From: Mesorhizobium sp. AR10
GTDB lineage: Bacteria; Pseudomonadota; Alphaproteobacteria; Rhizobiales; Rhizobiaceae
Length of the DNA stretch: 64,000 nucleotides
NCBI RefSeq assembly: GCF_024746795.1
Contig: NZ_CP080524.1
Location: 4,132,001-4,196,000, forward strand
Direction of reading: 5' to 3'
The stretch's first letter is position 1. Each line of letters starts with the position of its first letter. The notes below the pieces were generated by a model, which saw nothing but the letters and a program-made list of their open reading frames with translations, ran no database searches and was not told the DNA's origin. A program made the position numbers and the translations under genes. This document shows positions 53,796-64,000 of the stretch, piece by piece.

Positions 53796-54563
53796 CTACC
53801 CGATGTTTTGGTAGGCTTCGGCAATACCGAGAAAGTCAGCCGCCTTCAGGCTGGCGCCGCCGACCAGCGCGCCATCGACATTCTTCACGCCGAGCAGTTC
53901 GACCGCGTTGGACGGCTTGACCGAGCCGCCATAGAGGATGCGCATCTTGGCCGCCGCGGCGCCGTGGCTTTCGGACAGCCTTTCGCGGATATGCGCATGC
54001 GCTTCGGCGACGTCGGCGGCGGTCGGCGTCAAGCCTGTGCCGATCGCCCACACCGGCTCATAGGCAATGATGGTGTTGGCGGCCGAGGCGCTTGGCGGCA
54101 CGGAACCGGCAACCTGGCGCGACAGCACGTCGAGCGCGGCACCGGCTTCGCGCTCGGCTCTGGTCTCGCCGATACAGATGATAGCGATAAGCCCGGCCCG
54201 CCATGCGGCGGACGCCTTGGCCTGAACCGTCGCATCGTCCTCATTGCTTTGCTCACGGCATTCGGAATGGCCGACAATGACGTGGGTGGCGCCAGCGTCC
54301 TTCAGCATCTCGGCCGAAATGCAGCCGGTGTAGGCGCCGCTTTCCTTGACGTGGCAATCCTCGCCACCGGCCCGGACTGGGGTGCGCGACAGAATTTCGG
54401 CCGCGTGCGCAAGCAAGGTCGCGGGAACGCAGACCAGCGCTTCGGTCTCCGCGTCGAGTCCACTCATGAAGCCGTTGCCGATCATCCTGAGCTCGTTGAG
54501 CGAGGCGCTGGTGCCGTTCATTTTCCAGTTGCCGGCGACAAGCGGGCGAATTCCAGGCGTCAT
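53796..54563 (-). CDS. tpiA: Triosephosphate isomerase
   Basis: A 255-residue TIM-barrel glycolytic enzyme. [11 protein letters not shown] carries Asn and Lys of the active site, [10 protein letters not shown] the electrophilic His, [15 protein letters not shown] the catalytic Glu, and [14 protein letters not shown] the phosphate loop. It is divergent from ppiD, and the gap of 144 bp holds both promoters. Some rhizobia have a second TPI; this is the standard type. Confidence 0.95.
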   Translation of the reverse strand: MTPGIRPLVAGNWKMNGTSASLNELRMIGNGFMSGLDAETEALVCVPATLLAHAAEILSRTPVRAGGEDCHVKESGAYTGCISAEMLKDAGATHVIVGHSECREQSNEDDATVQAKASAAWRAGLIAIICIGETRAEREAGAALDVLSRQVAGSVPPSASAANTIIAYEPVWAIGTGLTPTAADVAEAHAHIRERLSESHGAAAAKMRILYGGSVKPSNAVELLGVKNVDGALVGGASLKAADFLGIAEAYQNIG

Positions 54564-54707
54564 GATGCTGTTTCTCCGGCGGAAAGGTTATGGCGTAGCT
54601 CACTATCAAAATCAGGCCACAAAGCAATCGACAGTGGGCCGGAAGGGCGCTATTGCGCTTGTTTCAAACTCGGCGCATGCGAAAATGCGCAAAAATCGGA
54701 AGTATGC

Positions 54708-56597
54708 ATGCTTGGTATGTTGAGAAGCGCGGCGGGGACCTGGGTCGCGAAGGCGCTACTGATTTTGCTGGTGTTGAGCTTTTTGGCCTGGGGCGCCACC
54801 ACCCGGATGGTGGGTCTGGCCGGCCATCATTCGGTGATCACCGTTGGCGGCACCACGGTTTCGATCACCGAATATCGTCTCGCCTACGATCGCCAGATCA
54901 GCGTGATGTCACAGCAGTTCGGCCAGCGCATCTCGCGCGAACAGGCGACGGCGCTCGGCATCGACAACCAGGTGCTGGGGCAACTCGTATCGGGCGCCGT
55001 CCTCGACGAGCAGGCACGCAAACTCGGGCTCGGCCTGTCCAAGGACCGGCTGGCCGAACTCACGCGCGAAGATCCGGCCTTCAAGGGCCCCAGTGGGACG
55101 TTCGACCGGAGGACCTTCGAGTACATGCTGCAGCAGGTCGGCATGCGTCCGGAGGACTATTTGAAGAACCGCGCCCAGGTGGCGGTGCGCCAGCAGATCG
55201 TCGAGGCGGTTTCGGATGGTCTCAAAGCTCCGGACACCTTCTTCAAAGCCGTCGCCCTTTACCGCGGCGAGGACCGCACCATCGACTACCTGACCTTGCC
55301 GAAAACGCTGGTCGAGCCGATCGAGGCGCCGTCCGACAGCGTGCTCTCGGCCTATTTCGAAGCCAACAAGAAGACCTATGCGGCGCCCGAATACCGCAAG
55401 TTCTCCTATGTCAGGCTCGAGCCGCAAGACATCATGGATCTGAGCGCCGTGACCGACAGCCAGGTCAGCGACGACTACAACAAGAACAAGGGGCGCTACA
55501 CCACGCCCGAGCTGCGCACCATCGAACAGCTCGTCTTCAAGACGCCCGATGCGGCGAAGGCAGCCCTCGATTCGCTCAAGACCGGTGCCACCTTCGACAA
55601 GATCGTCACCGCCGAGGGCAAGACGCAGGCCGACACGCTGCTCGGCACGCTGGCCAAGGACAAGATCGCCGACAAGGCGGTCGCCGACGCGGCCTTCGTT
55701 CTTGCCGTCAACGAAGTCAGCCCGGTCGTTCAGGGCGCGTTTGGTCCGGTGCTGCTGCGCGTCACCGAGATCAAACCCGAAGTGGTGAAGCCGCTGGCCG
55801 AGGTGTCCGAGCAGATCCGCAAGGATCTGGCGCTGGGCGAGGCAAGCCGCATCCTGATGGATGTGCATGACAATTACGAAGACACCCGCGCCTCGGGCAG
55901 TTCGCTTGTCGAGGCGGCGGCCAAGCTGAAGCTGAAGGACGTGACCATCGACGCGATCGATCGTACCGGTCAGAAGCCCGACGGGACAATTATCAAGGAC
56001 CTGCCGGCGTCACCCGACCTCATCAAGGCGGTGTTCGCCGCCGAGCCCAATACCGAGAATGAGGCCCTGACCACGGCCGACAACGGTTTTGTGTTCTACG
56101 AGCTGACGTCGATCACGCCGGCGCGCGACCGCACGCTGGATGAGGTTCGCCAGAAGGTGGTGGCTGACTGGACGGCGACCGAGACGGCCAAGCGGCTGAC
56201 CGCAAAGGCTGGTGAGCTCGAAAAGCGCCTCAAGGCGGGTACCACGCTCGACGTGATCGCCGCCGAGCTCAAGCTCGAGAAGCAGACCAAGCGCGGCGTC
56301 AAGCGCGAGGCGGACGACGTCGATTTCGGCAAGGAGGGCGCTGCCGCGATGTTTGGCGTCGGCGAAGGCGGCACCGGATTGATCCCTTCGCCCACCGGCG
56401 ACGGACAAATCCTGTTCAAAGTCGCCGAAGTGTTCGAACCTGCCGGCGCCGATGCCAGCTCGGTGCCGGACGATGCGCAGAAATCCTTCACCTCCGGCAT
56501 GTCCGACGATCTGCTAGACCAGTTGGTGGCGCAGTTGCAGACGCAGTACGACGTTCGCATCGACCAGACCGCCGTTGCCCAAGCCTTGGCCAGATGA
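54708..56597 (+). CDS. Periplasmic folding chaperone PpiD/SurA-like
   Basis: A 629-residue inner-membrane-anchored chaperone. One transmembrane helix (about 12-32, [19 protein letters not shown]) leads to a SurA_N-like helical region with [19 protein letters not shown] parvulin domain lies in about residues 240-360 ([37 protein letters not shown]). This matches PpiD, which receives proteins leaving the Sec translocon. GGAAG lies five bases before ATG 54708. The stop overlaps trpD by ATGA, as in other rhizobia. Confidence 0.85.
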   Translation: MLGMLRSAAGTWVAKALLILLVLSFLAWGATTRMVGLAGHHSVITVGGTTVSITEYRLAYDRQISVMSQQFGQRISREQATALGIDNQVLGQLVSGAVLDEQARKLGLGLSKDRLAELTREDPAFKGPSGTFDRRTFEYMLQQVGMRPEDYLKNRAQVAVRQQIVEAVSDGLKAPDTFFKAVALYRGEDRTIDYLTLPKTLVEPIEAPSDSVLSAYFEANKKTYAAPEYRKFSYVRLEPQDIMDLSAVTDSQVSDDYNKNKGRYTTPELRTIEQLVFKTPDAAKAALDSLKTGATFDKIVTAEGKTQADTLLGTLAKDKIADKAVADAAFVLAVNEVSPVVQGAFGPVLLRVTEIKPEVVKPLAEVSEQIRKDLALGEASRILMDVHDNYEDTRASGSSLVEAAAKLKLKDVTIDAIDRTGQKPDGTIIKDLPASPDLIKAVFAAEPNTENEALTTADNGFVFYELTSITPARDRTLDEVRQKVVADWTATETAKRLTAKAGELEKRLKAGTTLDVIAAELKLEKQTKRGVKREADDVDFGKEGAAAMFGVGEGGTGLIPSPTGDGQILFKVAEVFEPAGADASSVPDDAQKSFTSGMSDDLLDQLVAQLQTQYDVRIDQTAVAQALAR

Positions 56598-57604
56598 GCG
56601 CGCTGAAGACCCATATCGCCAAGGTCGCCGCCGGCACCGCTCTTTCCTTCGAGGAAGCGCGCGAAGCCTTCGACATCATCATGTCGGGCGATGCGACACC
56701 TGGCCAGATCGGCGGTTTTCTGATGGCGTTGCGCGTGCGCGGCGAGACGGTCGCGGAGATTTCCGGTGCCGTCGCCACCATGCGCGCCAAGATGCTGCGC
56801 GTCGATGCACCGGTCGGCGCCATCGATATCGTCGGCACCGGCGGCGACAATTCGCACTCGGTCAACATCTCGACGGCATCCGCCTTCGTCATTGCCGGCA
56901 GCGGCGTCCCGGTGGCCAAGCATGGCAATCGTGGACTGTCGTCGCTGACCGGCGCCGCCGATGTCCTGGTCGCGCTCGGCGTCAAGATCGACATTTCGCC
57001 GGAGACGATCGGCCGCTGCATCCATGAGGCCGGCGTCGGCTTCATGTTCGCGCCAGCACATCATCCGGCGATGAAGCATGTCGGCCCGACCCGGGTCGAG
57101 CTTGGTACCCGCACCATCTTCAACCTGCTTGGGCCGCTTTCCAACCCGGCCAGTGTCAGCAGGCAGATGGTCGGCGTGTTTCTGCCGGAATGGATCATGC
57201 CGGTGGCCGAGACATTGAAGGCGCTCGGCACCGACCACGCCTGGGTCGTCCATGGCGACGGCTATGACGAGATCACCACCACCGGCGAGACCCAAGTGGC
57301 CGAGCTGGTAGGGGGCGAGATCCGCAGCTTTGCGCTCACTCCTGAAGCGGTCGGGCTGAAGCGCCACACCAAGGACGAGTTGCGCGGCGGCGACGCTGCC
57401 TACAATGCCAAGGCGATGCGCGATATGCTGGGCGGTGCTGCCGGCGCCTATCGCGACACGGTGCTGATGAATGCCGGCGCAGGCCTTGTGGTGGCGGGCA
57501 CGGTGACGACGCTGTCCGACGGCATGGCGGCAGCTGCGCAAGCCATCGACAGTGGCCGGGCGCTGCAAGTGCTCGACAGGCTGGTCGAGATTTCGAACGG
57601 ATAG
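56594..57604 (+). CDS. trpD: Anthranilate phosphoribosyltransferase
   Basis: A 336-residue tryptophan-biosynthetic enzyme joining anthranilate and PRPP. The PRPP-binding loop is [36 protein letters not shown] and ARTRxEL-like [17 protein letters not shown] follow, the latter contacting anthranilate. It overlaps ppiD and is four bases from trpC. trpE/G are not in the window. Confidence 0.95.
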   Translation: MSALKTHIAKVAAGTALSFEEAREAFDIIMSGDATPGQIGGFLMALRVRGETVAEISGAVATMRAKMLRVDAPVGAIDIVGTGGDNSHSVNISTASAFVIAGSGVPVAKHGNRGLSSLTGAADVLVALGVKIDISPETIGRCIHEAGVGFMFAPAHHPAMKHVGPTRVELGTRTIFNLLGPLSNPASVSRQMVGVFLPEWIMPVAETLKALGTDHAWVVHGDGYDEITTTGETQVAELVGGEIRSFALTPEAVGLKRHTKDELRGGDAAYNAKAMRDMLGGAAGAYRDTVLMNAGAGLVVAGTVTTLSDGMAAAAQAIDSGRALQVLDRLVEISNG

Positions 57605-57608
57605 TGCG

Positions 57609-58421
57609 ATGGCCGACATCCTGCGCAAGATCGAGGCCTACAAGCGCGACGAGATCGCGGCGGCGAAGCTGCGTACGCCACTTGCCGAGATCAAGGCACG
57701 GGCGAAAGACGCAGACGCCCCGCGTGGCTTTCTCGCGGCGCTTGAGGCAAAGCAAAGATCGGGCGGCTTCGCCCTGATCGCGGAAATCAAAAAAGCGAGC
57801 CCGTCCAAGGGCCTGATCCGCGCCGACTTCGACCCACCGACACTGGCGCAGGCCTATGAGAAAGGCGGCGCCGCCTGTCTTTCGGTGCTGACCGATGCAC
57901 CGTCCTTCCAGGGCGCGCCGGAATTTCTCACCAATGCCCGCAAGGCGGTGTCCCTGCCCGCGCTGCGCAAGGATTTCCTGTTCGACCCCTATCAGGTCTA
58001 CGAGGCCCGCGCCTGGGGCGCGGACGCCATCCTGATCATCATGGCCAGCGTCGACGACGCCATGGCGAGTGAGCTCGAAGCGACGGCGTTCGAACTCGGA
58101 ATGGATGCGCTCATAGAGGTGCATGACGAGGCCGAGACGCAGCGTGCGATAAAACTGTCGTCGCAGTTGATCGGCATCAACAACCGCGATCTGAAAACGT
58201 TCGAAACCAGCCTTGAAACCTCGGAGCGGCTGGCGCCGATGGTGCCGGGCGGCCATCTGCTGGTCAGCGAAAGCGGCATTTTCACCCATGACGATTGCCT
58301 CAGGATGCAAAAGACCGGCATCGACACCTTCCTCGTTGGCGAGAGCCTGATGCGGCAGCAGGATGTGGCCGCGGCGACACGCCTGTTGTTGACGGGCAAG
58401 GCGACTGCCGAGGCGATCTGA
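57609..58421 (+). CDS. trpC: Indole-3-glycerol phosphate synthase
   Basis: A 270-residue TIM barrel. Catalytic segments are [20 protein letters not shown] (Glu and Lys), [20 protein letters not shown] (Lys), [12 protein letters not shown] and [16 protein letters not shown]. It forms indole-3-glycerol phosphate from CdRP. It is monofunctional, not fused to PRAI. Directly upstream of moaC, with the gap of two bases suggesting coupling. Confidence 0.95.
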   Translation: MADILRKIEAYKRDEIAAAKLRTPLAEIKARAKDADAPRGFLAALEAKQRSGGFALIAEIKKASPSKGLIRADFDPPTLAQAYEKGGAACLSVLTDAPSFQGAPEFLTNARKAVSLPALRKDFLFDPYQVYEARAWGADAILIIMASVDDAMASELEATAFELGMDALIEVHDEAETQRAIKLSSQLIGINNRDLKTFETSLETSERLAPMVPGGHLLVSESGIFTHDDCLRMQKTGIDTFLVGESLMRQQDVAAATRLLLTGKATAEAI

Positions 58422-58423
58422 CG

Positions 58424-58906
58424 ATGACAGCCGCCCTCACCCATCTTGGCGCGCAAGGCGAAGCCAATATGGTCGATGTCGGCGACAAGGCGGAGACGAC
58501 GCGCACGGCGATCGCCGAAGGTTTTGTCTCGATGCAGCCTGAAACGCTCAAGATGATCCTCGCGGGCAACGCCAAGAAGGGCGACGTGCTGGGCACCGCG
58601 CGCATCGCCGGCATCATGGCGGCGAAGAAGACCCATGAGCTGATACCGCTCTGCCACCCGCTGCTGTTGACCAAAGTCTCCGTCGACATCGAGCCGGACG
58701 CGGCGCTGCCTGGCCTGAGGGTCACAGCGCTGGCCCGTGTCACCGGCAAGACCGGCGTCGAGATGGAAGCACTGACCGCCGCCTCGGTCGCTTGCCTGAC
58801 CATCTACGACATGGCCAAGGCGGTCGACCGCGCCATGGTGATCTCCGGCATCAGGCTGGTCGAAAAGACCGGCGGCAAGTCTGGCGACTACAAGGCTGGC
58901 CGATAA
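58424..58906 (+). CDS. moaC: Cyclic pyranopterin monophosphate synthase
   Basis: A 160-residue enzyme that converts 3',8-cyclo-GTP to cyclic pyranopterin monophosphate. It has the [20 protein letters not shown] motif, the [20 protein letters not shown] helix and the [10 protein letters not shown] tail with the active Lys. It overlaps moeA by one base (TAATG). Confidence 0.95.
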   Translation: MTAALTHLGAQGEANMVDVGDKAETTRTAIAEGFVSMQPETLKMILAGNAKKGDVLGTARIAGIMAAKKTHELIPLCHPLLLTKVSVDIEPDAALPGLRVTALARVTGKTGVEMEALTAASVACLTIYDMAKAVDRAMVISGIRLVEKTGGKSGDYKAGR

Positions 58907-60111
58907 TGGCGCTGGTTCCGGTCTCGGAGGCGCTCGAGCGCCTGCTGGAAGGCGCGCAGCCCAGTGGCAGCGAAAGCGTTGCCCTGATGGACGCCGCCGA
59001 CCGCGTGCTGGCGGAGCCGGTGATTGCGCTGCGCACCCAGCCGCCGTTCAACGCTTCCGCCATGGACGGCTACGCCGCGCGGGCCGCGGATGTCGCATCG
59101 GTGCCGGCACGACTTTCGGTGATCGGCATGGCGCCCGCCGGACGCGGCTTCGATGGCACTGTCGGTCCGAAGCAGGCCGTGCGTATCTTTACCGGCGCGC
59201 CGTTGCCTGAAGGCGCCGACACCATCGTCATCCAGGAAAATGTCAGGGATATTGGCGACGGCAGCATCGAGGTGACCGAGCCGACGGCGGCGGAACGCAA
59301 CATCCGCCGACTCGGCCTCGATTTTTCCAAAGGTGACGTCCTCTTGGAGAAAGGCCGCCTGCTCGATCCGGCGGCCTTGTCGCTGGCGGCGTCGGCCAAC
59401 CATCCACGGGTCAGCGTGGTCAAGCGGCCGCTGGTCGCCATCATCGCCACCGGCGACGAATTGCTGCCGCCGGGCAGCGCGCTTGGCCCCGACCAGATCA
59501 TTTCTTCCAATGCCTATGGCGTCGCCGCCGCCGCACAGTCGGTCGGCGCCCGCGCCCTAGACCTCGGCATCGCCGCTGACCGCAAGGAAGCGATCGCCGT
59601 CCTGGTGAAAAAGGCGGTCGAGGCAGAGGCTGACGTCATCGTCACGCTTGGTGGCGCTTCGGTCGGCGACCACGACCTCGTCCATGACGTGCTGACCGGC
59701 GAAGGCATGACGCTGGATTTCTGGAAGATCGCCATGCGTCCCGGCAAGCCGCTGATGTTCGGGCGGCTGGGCGATATCAGGTGCATCGGCCTGCCCGGCA
59801 ATCCGGTGGCGAGCCTGGTCTGCTCGCAATTGTTCCTCAAGCCGCTGCTGGCGCGGTTCGGCGGCCGCAGCCACCGGCAGGATATACGCGCGGCACAACT
59901 GGGCGCCGCGATGCCGGCTAACGATCTCAGGCAGGACTATGTGCGAGCAGTGGTCAGGGAAGACGCCGGTACTCTGGTGGCGACACCGTTCGGCATCCAG
60001 GATTCCTCGATGCTGAGAATGCTGGCCGACGCCAACGGGCTGATCGTGCGCGAGCCGTTCGCCCCCGCCGCCGCTGCGGGCGCCGCCTGCAGCGTGCTGA
60101 TGCTGCGCTGA
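58906..60111 (+). CDS. moeA: Molybdopterin molybdenumtransferase
   Basis: A 401-residue enzyme inserting molybdate into adenylated molybdopterin. PPFNASAMDGYA is the N-terminal signature, and GDELLPPGSALGPDQIISSN, VTLGGASVGDHDLVHD and MRPGKPLMFGRLG follow in domain III. CIGLPGNPVASLV precedes the C-terminal beta barrel. In many rhizobia the next gene is lexA; here a divergent-strand hydrolase follows ten bases later. Confidence 0.95.
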   Translation: MALVPVSEALERLLEGAQPSGSESVALMDAADRVLAEPVIALRTQPPFNASAMDGYAARAADVASVPARLSVIGMAPAGRGFDGTVGPKQAVRIFTGAPLPEGADTIVIQENVRDIGDGSIEVTEPTAAERNIRRLGLDFSKGDVLLEKGRLLDPAALSLAASANHPRVSVVKRPLVAIIATGDELLPPGSALGPDQIISSNAYGVAAAAQSVGARALDLGIAADRKEAIAVLVKKAVEAEADVIVTLGGASVGDHDLVHDVLTGEGMTLDFWKIAMRPGKPLMFGRLGDIRCIGLPGNPVASLVCSQLFLKPLLARFGGRSHRQDIRAAQLGAAMPANDLRQDYVRAVVREDAGTLVATPFGIQDSSMLRMLADANGLIVREPFAPAAAAGAACSVLMLR

Positions 60112-60120
60112 ACCTGTCTC

Positions 60121-60951
60121 CTATTCCGCGATCAGGGTCCGGGTCAGCGCATGGTCGGGGTCGGCAAGACCGTCGATGATGTTGAAATGGTGGCGGTCGG
60201 GTTCGACCACCGAGTTGGTCGCAGCGCCGAGACCCGTCCAGATATTGGACAGCAATACGCTCTGGCGCAGAAACTCGGCGCGCTCGCCGCCACCGACCCA
60301 GCAGGTGACGCGCGCCTTGTCCATCGGGCGCAGCAGTGCCGGGCTTTCGGCCTGCGCTTCGGCCTCGTCGATTGCCAGCGTCTCGTTCATGCCGGTGCGC
60401 ATGATCGGGCGCAGATCGTGCACACCCGAGATCGACACGACATGGCGGATGCGCCTGCCCACTTCGGGTGTCAGTGGCGTCGTCGCCGCTACCATCCGGC
60501 TGGCGAGATGGCCGCCTGCCGAATGTCCGGTCAGCATCAGCGGCCCTTCGATCAACTCCGCCGCCTTGCCGATCGCCGTCCCGACCTCCCTGACGATGCC
60601 GGCGATGCGAATCTGCGGACAGAGCGTGTAGGAAGGCATCGCCACGGCATAGCCGTGACCAATCGGGCCAGCGGCAAGATGCGACCAGAAACTCTTGTCG
60701 AACGCCTTCCAGTAACCGCCATGGACAAACACCACGAGCCCCTTGGGCGCTGTGGCCGGCAGGAAAAGATCGAGGCGGTTGCGCGGGTTATCGCCATAGG
60801 CGATGTCGAGCCGCGCCCTTCCCTTGGCCGACAGAGCATCGCGAAAAGCTTGCGCAGGCTCCACCCACGCTGCCGGCCAGCGATCGCTGCCGGCTATGTT
60901 GGCGCCGTTGGCATAGGCGTTGTCCCAATCGGCAATTTGATGTTCGAGCAC
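60121..60951 (-). CDS. Alpha/beta hydrolase, kynurenine formamidase-like
   Basis: A 276-residue esterase of the HGGYW-type. The oxyanion motif is VVFVHGGYWKAFDKSFWSHL, the nucleophile Ser144 lies in GHSAGGHLASR, and the His in DRHHFNIIDGL. These features match arylformamidases of the animal type, which hydrolyse N-formylkynurenine. Together with the neighbouring kynureninase and aminobenzoate-CoA ligase, kynurenine pathway function is plausible; another esterase role cannot be excluded. Confidence 0.8.
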   Translation of the reverse strand: MLEHQIADWDNAYANGANIAGSDRWPAAWVEPAQAFRDALSAKGRARLDIAYGDNPRNRLDLFLPATAPKGLVVFVHGGYWKAFDKSFWSHLAAGPIGHGYAVAMPSYTLCPQIRIAGIVREVGTAIGKAAELIEGPLMLTGHSAGGHLASRMVAATTPLTPEVGRRIRHVVSISGVHDLRPIMRTGMNETLAIDEAEAQAESPALLRPMDKARVTCWVGGGERAEFLRQSVLLSNIWTGLGAATNSVVEPDRHHFNIIDGLADPDHALTRTLIAE

Positions 60952-61131
60952 CGGCGCCCTCCCCCTGGCGATATGGCTTTTGCGGCCATAGCAATGGGCA
61001 CGGCGCGCGGTGTCGTCAATGCTTCCGAACGAAAACCTTTAGGCTTGAAACAATTTTCGACAAGTGTAATGCTGGGGGTGTCCGGGCAACGCATGCCATG
61101 GTCATGAAGCAGGTGGGGACACAACCGCGAA

Positions 61132-62754
61132 ATGCTTGGACCGACAGCCCACACCGACACCTTCACACGCGACAACCTTCCGCCGCAGGATCAATGGCCG
61201 GACTTCCTGCTCGATGGCTTTGCCTATCCCGATTTCCTCAATGCCGGTGTCGAACTGACCGACAGGCTGGTCGAAATGGGCCTGGGTGATCATACGGCGC
61301 TGATCGGCAACGGCCGCCGCCGCACCTACAAGGAACTGTCCGACTGGACGAACCGGCTGGCGCATGCGCTGGTCGAGAATTTTGGCGTCAAGCCGGGCAA
61401 CCGGGTGCTTATCCGCTCGGCCAACAATCCAGCCATGGTCGCCTGCTGGCTGGCCGCCACCAAGGCCGGCGCCGTCGTCGTCAACACCATGCCCATGCTG
61501 CGAGCCGGGGAGCTGGCCAAGATCGTCGACAAGGCGGAGGTCACACTGGCGCTGTGTGACGTCAGGTTGATGGATGAGATGGCCGCCTGCGCCAAGGACA
61601 GCCTGTTTCTCAAACAGGTGGTGGGCTTCGACGGCACCGCCAACCATGACGCCGAACTCGATCGCGCGGCTCTCGACAAGCCCGTCATTTTTGCCTCGGT
61701 GAAGACCGGCCGCGACGACGTCGCACTGCTCGGCTTCACCTCCGGCACGACGGGAGTGCCCAAGGCGACGATGCATTTTCATCGCGACCTGCTGATTATC
61801 GCCGACGCCTATGCGCGCGAAATTCTCGAAGTGACGCCGGACGACATCTTTGTCGGCTCACCGCCGCTCGCATTCACCTTCGGCCTCGGCGGGCTCGCCA
61901 TCTTCCCGCTGCGCTTCGGCGCCGCGGCGACCTTGCTTGAGCAGGCGACGCCGCCCAACATGGTCCACATGATCGAGGCCTACAGGGCGACCATTTCCTT
62001 CACCGCGCCGACCGCCTATCGGGCGATGCTGAAGGCGATGGATGAAGGGGCCGACCTGTCGTCGCTGCGTGTCGCCGTTTCGGCCGGCGAGACGTTGCCG
62101 GCGCCTGTCTTCGAGGAGTGGACGCGAAAGACCGGCAAGCCGATCCTCGACGGTATCGGCGCCACCGAAATGCTGCACATCTTCATCTCCAACCGCCTTA
62201 GTGACATGAAGCCTGCCTCGACCGGAAAAGCCGTTGGCGGCTACGAAGCGCGCATCGTCGATGACAAGATGCGCGAGGTCCACCGCGGCACGACAGGCAG
62301 GCTCGCCGTGCGCGGTCCGACCGGCTGCCGCTACATGGCCGATGACCGCCAGAAGGACTATGTCCGCGACGGCTGGAACCTCACCGGCGACACTTTCGTG
62401 CAGGACGAAGACGGCTTTTTCCACTTCGCCGCGCGCTCCGACGACATGATCGTCAGCGCCGGCTACAACATTGCCGGGCCGGAGGTCGAAGCGGCGTTGC
62501 TCTCGCATGCCGACGTCGCCGAATGCGCGGTGATCGGCGCCGAGGACGTCGAACGTGGCCAGATCGTCGAAGCCCATGTCGTACTCGTGCAAGGCGTCGT
62601 GGCGAACCAGGAAACCGTCAAACGCCTGCAGGACCACGTCAAGGCGACGATCGCACCCTACAAATACCCGCGATCGGTGAAGTTCACCGACGCCTTGCCG
62701 AAGACGCAAACCGGCAAGATTCAGCGCTTCCGGCTGCGCGCGTCGAAAACCTAA
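61132..62754 (+). CDS. 2-aminobenzoate-CoA ligase-like acyl-CoA synthetase
   Basis: A 540-residue ANL-superfamily enzyme. The AMP-binding motif is LGFTSGTTGVPKATMHFHRD, A5 is LDGIGATEMLHIFISN, A8 is RSDDMIVSAGYNIAGPEVEA, and the catalytic Lys is in KTQTGKIQRF. Sequence order and length resemble benzoate/2-aminobenzoate-CoA ligases. Anthranilate made by kynureninase would be its substrate. It is divergent from the formamidase-like gene, 180 bp apart, and convergent with kynU. Confidence 0.8.
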   Translation: MLGPTAHTDTFTRDNLPPQDQWPDFLLDGFAYPDFLNAGVELTDRLVEMGLGDHTALIGNGRRRTYKELSDWTNRLAHALVENFGVKPGNRVLIRSANNPAMVACWLAATKAGAVVVNTMPMLRAGELAKIVDKAEVTLALCDVRLMDEMAACAKDSLFLKQVVGFDGTANHDAELDRAALDKPVIFASVKTGRDDVALLGFTSGTTGVPKATMHFHRDLLIIADAYAREILEVTPDDIFVGSPPLAFTFGLGGLAIFPLRFGAAATLLEQATPPNMVHMIEAYRATISFTAPTAYRAMLKAMDEGADLSSLRVAVSAGETLPAPVFEEWTRKTGKPILDGIGATEMLHIFISNRLSDMKPASTGKAVGGYEARIVDDKMREVHRGTTGRLAVRGPTGCRYMADDRQKDYVRDGWNLTGDTFVQDEDGFFHFAARSDDMIVSAGYNIAGPEVEAALLSHADVAECAVIGAEDVERGQIVEAHVVLVQGVVANQETVKRLQDHVKATIAPYKYPRSVKFTDALPKTQTGKIQRFRLRASKT

Positions 62755-62764
62755 CCCTACGATC

Positions 62765-64000
62765 TCAGGTGACGGCCGCCTTGACGGCGAAGCGCGCATC
62801 CTTCCAGGCGCCGGTGCGCAAGATGTCTTCGAGCACTTCGACAGCCCGCCACACATCGGTGTAGCCGACATAGAGCGGGGTGAAGCCGAAACGCATGGTC
62901 GACGGCGCACGGAAATCGCCGATCACGCCACGTTCGATCAGCGCCCGCATGATTTGGTAGCCGTGCTCGTGCATGAACGAGATCTGGCTGCCGCGCATGG
63001 CGCCGTCGCGGGTGCTTTCCAGCGTGAGACCAAAGGCGCCGCACTTTGTCTCGACGAGTTCGATGAACAGGTCGGCCAGCGCAATGCTCTTGCTTCGCAC
63101 TGCCGCCAGGTCGACATCGTTCCAGATGTCGAGCGCTCCCTTGAGCGTGCGCATCGACAGGACGGGCTGGGTGCCGCACAGAAACCGGCGGATGCCGATG
63201 CCGGCCGCGTAGCCTTGCTCGAAGGCGAAGGGCCGTGCATGGCCCCACCAGCCGCTGAGCGGCTGGGTGATATCGGCAAGATGGCGCTCCGCCGCGTAGA
63301 TGAAGGCAGGAGCACCCGGGCCGCCGTTGAGGTATTTGTAGGTACAGCCGACGGCGAAATCGGCATTCGCCTTGTCCAGTTCGACCGGCATGGCACCTGC
63401 AGTATGGCAGAGATCCCAGACGATCAGCGCGCCGGCCTCATGGGCTCTGCGCGTCAGCGCCATCATGTCGCGCAATTCGCCCGACTTGTAGTTGACGTGG
63501 TTGACCAGCACCACGGCGACGCGTTCGTCGATCAGCTTCTCGATATCAGGCGCGTCGACGCCGGCGAGGCGCAGCACAGTGCCTTCTCGGGTCGAGACCA
63601 CACCTTCGGCCATGTAAAGGTCGGTCGGAAAGCTGTCGCCCTCGGCGACGATGATTGACCGCCCCGGCCGCATTGCCATGGCGGCGTGCAGTACCTTGTA
63701 GATGTTGATCGACGTCGTGTCGCAGACCACTGTCAGCCCAGCCGCGGCGCCGATCAGGCGCCCGAGTTGGTCGCCGAGCTCAAGCGGCATGTCGAACCAG
63801 CCGGCCGTGTTCCAGGCGCGGATGAGATCGTGCGCCCATTCTTCGGTCGCAGCCTTGCGCAATTCATCGAAAGCGGCATGCGAAGCAGCCCCCAGCGAGT
63901 TGCCGTCGAGATAGACCACCCCTTGCGGCAGGACAAAGCGGTCGCGCATGGCGCGCAGGGGATCTGCGGCATCCATCGCCTCGATCGCCGCGAGATCGGG
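62765..64000 (-). CDS. kynU: Kynureninase (N-terminus beyond right edge)
   Basis: A PLP enzyme splitting kynurenine to anthranilate and alanine. The N-terminal segment FVLPQGVVYLDGNSLGA is diagnostic. The PLP region includes VWDLCHTAGAMPVELDKANA, and the cofactor lysine lies in CTYKYLNGGPGAP; SGWWGHARPFAFEQGY also fits. An ATG at 63976 exists, but the frame continues open to the edge with PDLAAIEAMDAADPL, and known kynureninases have such residues at their N-terminus, so the true start lies outside the window. Confidence 0.9.
   Translation of the reverse strand, partial: PDLAAIEAMDAADPLRAMRDRFVLPQGVVYLDGNSLGAASHAAFDELRKAATEEWAHDLIRAWNTAGWFDMPLELGDQLGRLIGAAAGLTVVCDTTSINIYKVLHAAMAMRPGRSIIVAEGDSFPTDLYMAEGVVSTREGTVLRLAGVDAPDIEKLIDERVAVVLVNHVNYKSGELRDMMALTRRAHEAGALIVWDLCHTAGAMPVELDKANADFAVGCTYKYLNGGPGAPAFIYAAERHLADITQPLSGWWGHARPFAFEQGYAAGIGIRRFLCGTQPVLSMRTLKGALDIWNDVDLAAVRSKSIALADLFIELVETKCGAFGLTLESTRDGAMRGSQISFMHEHGYQIMRALIERGVIGDFRAPSTMRFGFTPLYVGYTDVWRAVEVLEDILRTGAWKDARFAVKAAVT

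Overview
The window looks like chromosomal DNA of a high-GC alphaproteobacterium of the order Hyphomicrobiales (Rhizobiales), most likely Mesorhizobium or a close relative. The evidence is the GC-rich codon use, the tpiA-secG-pyrG and ppiD-trpD-trpC-moaC-moeA gene orders, DUF1289/DUF982/DUF1697 proteins, and short intergenic palindromes of the rhizobial type. The genus is an inference. No rRNA, CRISPR array, intact insertion sequence or phage module was seen.

Region 1 (1-1150) is ordinary: the start of rpiA, divergent gph, and a tRNA-Val(CAC). Region 2 (about 1.2-14.9 kb), directly behind the tRNA, is the accessory and most unusual part. It holds a small membrane protein, a decayed retron-type reverse transcriptase, a metallo-beta-lactamase-fold hydrolase, a 1221-residue protein with both a subtilisin (S8) and a zinc gluzincin active site, a Crp/Fnr regulator, a 1439-residue protein joining a cytochrome P450 to a DyP-type peroxidase through a membrane segment, and a class III adenylate cyclase with TPR-like repeats. 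A cyclase and a cyclic-nucleotide-binding regulator close together suggest a local cAMP circuit, but this is not shown.

Region 3 (15-25.6 kb) holds cell-wall, envelope and housekeeping genes: an L,D-transpeptidase, a rhodanese, a MarR regulator divergent from a hydrolase with two near-identical palindromic operators, a PPOX flavoprotein, a DUF971 protein, moaA, two small secreted proteins, an EamA exporter, and mobA-mobB. Region 4 (25.8-38 kb) holds a polar amino-acid ABC transporter without an adjacent ATPase, a beta-hydroxyacid dehydrogenase, an AlkD-like glycosylase, an Lrp regulator, a uracil-DNA glycosylase/GST pair, a membrane-anchored nuclease, a histidine kinase, cobT, a membrane aspartic protease and dusA.

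Region 5 (38-50 kb) opens with a probable Lrp remnant divergent from a diaminopropionate ammonia-lyase. It continues with a GH8 glucanase and a carbohydrate block (family 4 glycosyltransferase, amylo-alpha-1,6-glucosidase, otsA, otsB) likely concerned with glycogen and trehalose, then an NCS1 permease. Region 6 (50-64 kb) is the conserved core: pyrG, an L,D-transpeptidase, secG, tpiA, then divergent ppiD-trpD-trpC-moaC-moeA. After moeA, where many relatives carry lexA, there is instead an apparent tryptophan-catabolic group: a kynurenine formamidase-like hydrolase, a 2-aminobenzoate-CoA ligase-like enzyme and kynU, which runs off the right edge. Molybdenum-cofactor genes occur at three separate places (moaA; mobA-mobB; moaC-moeA).
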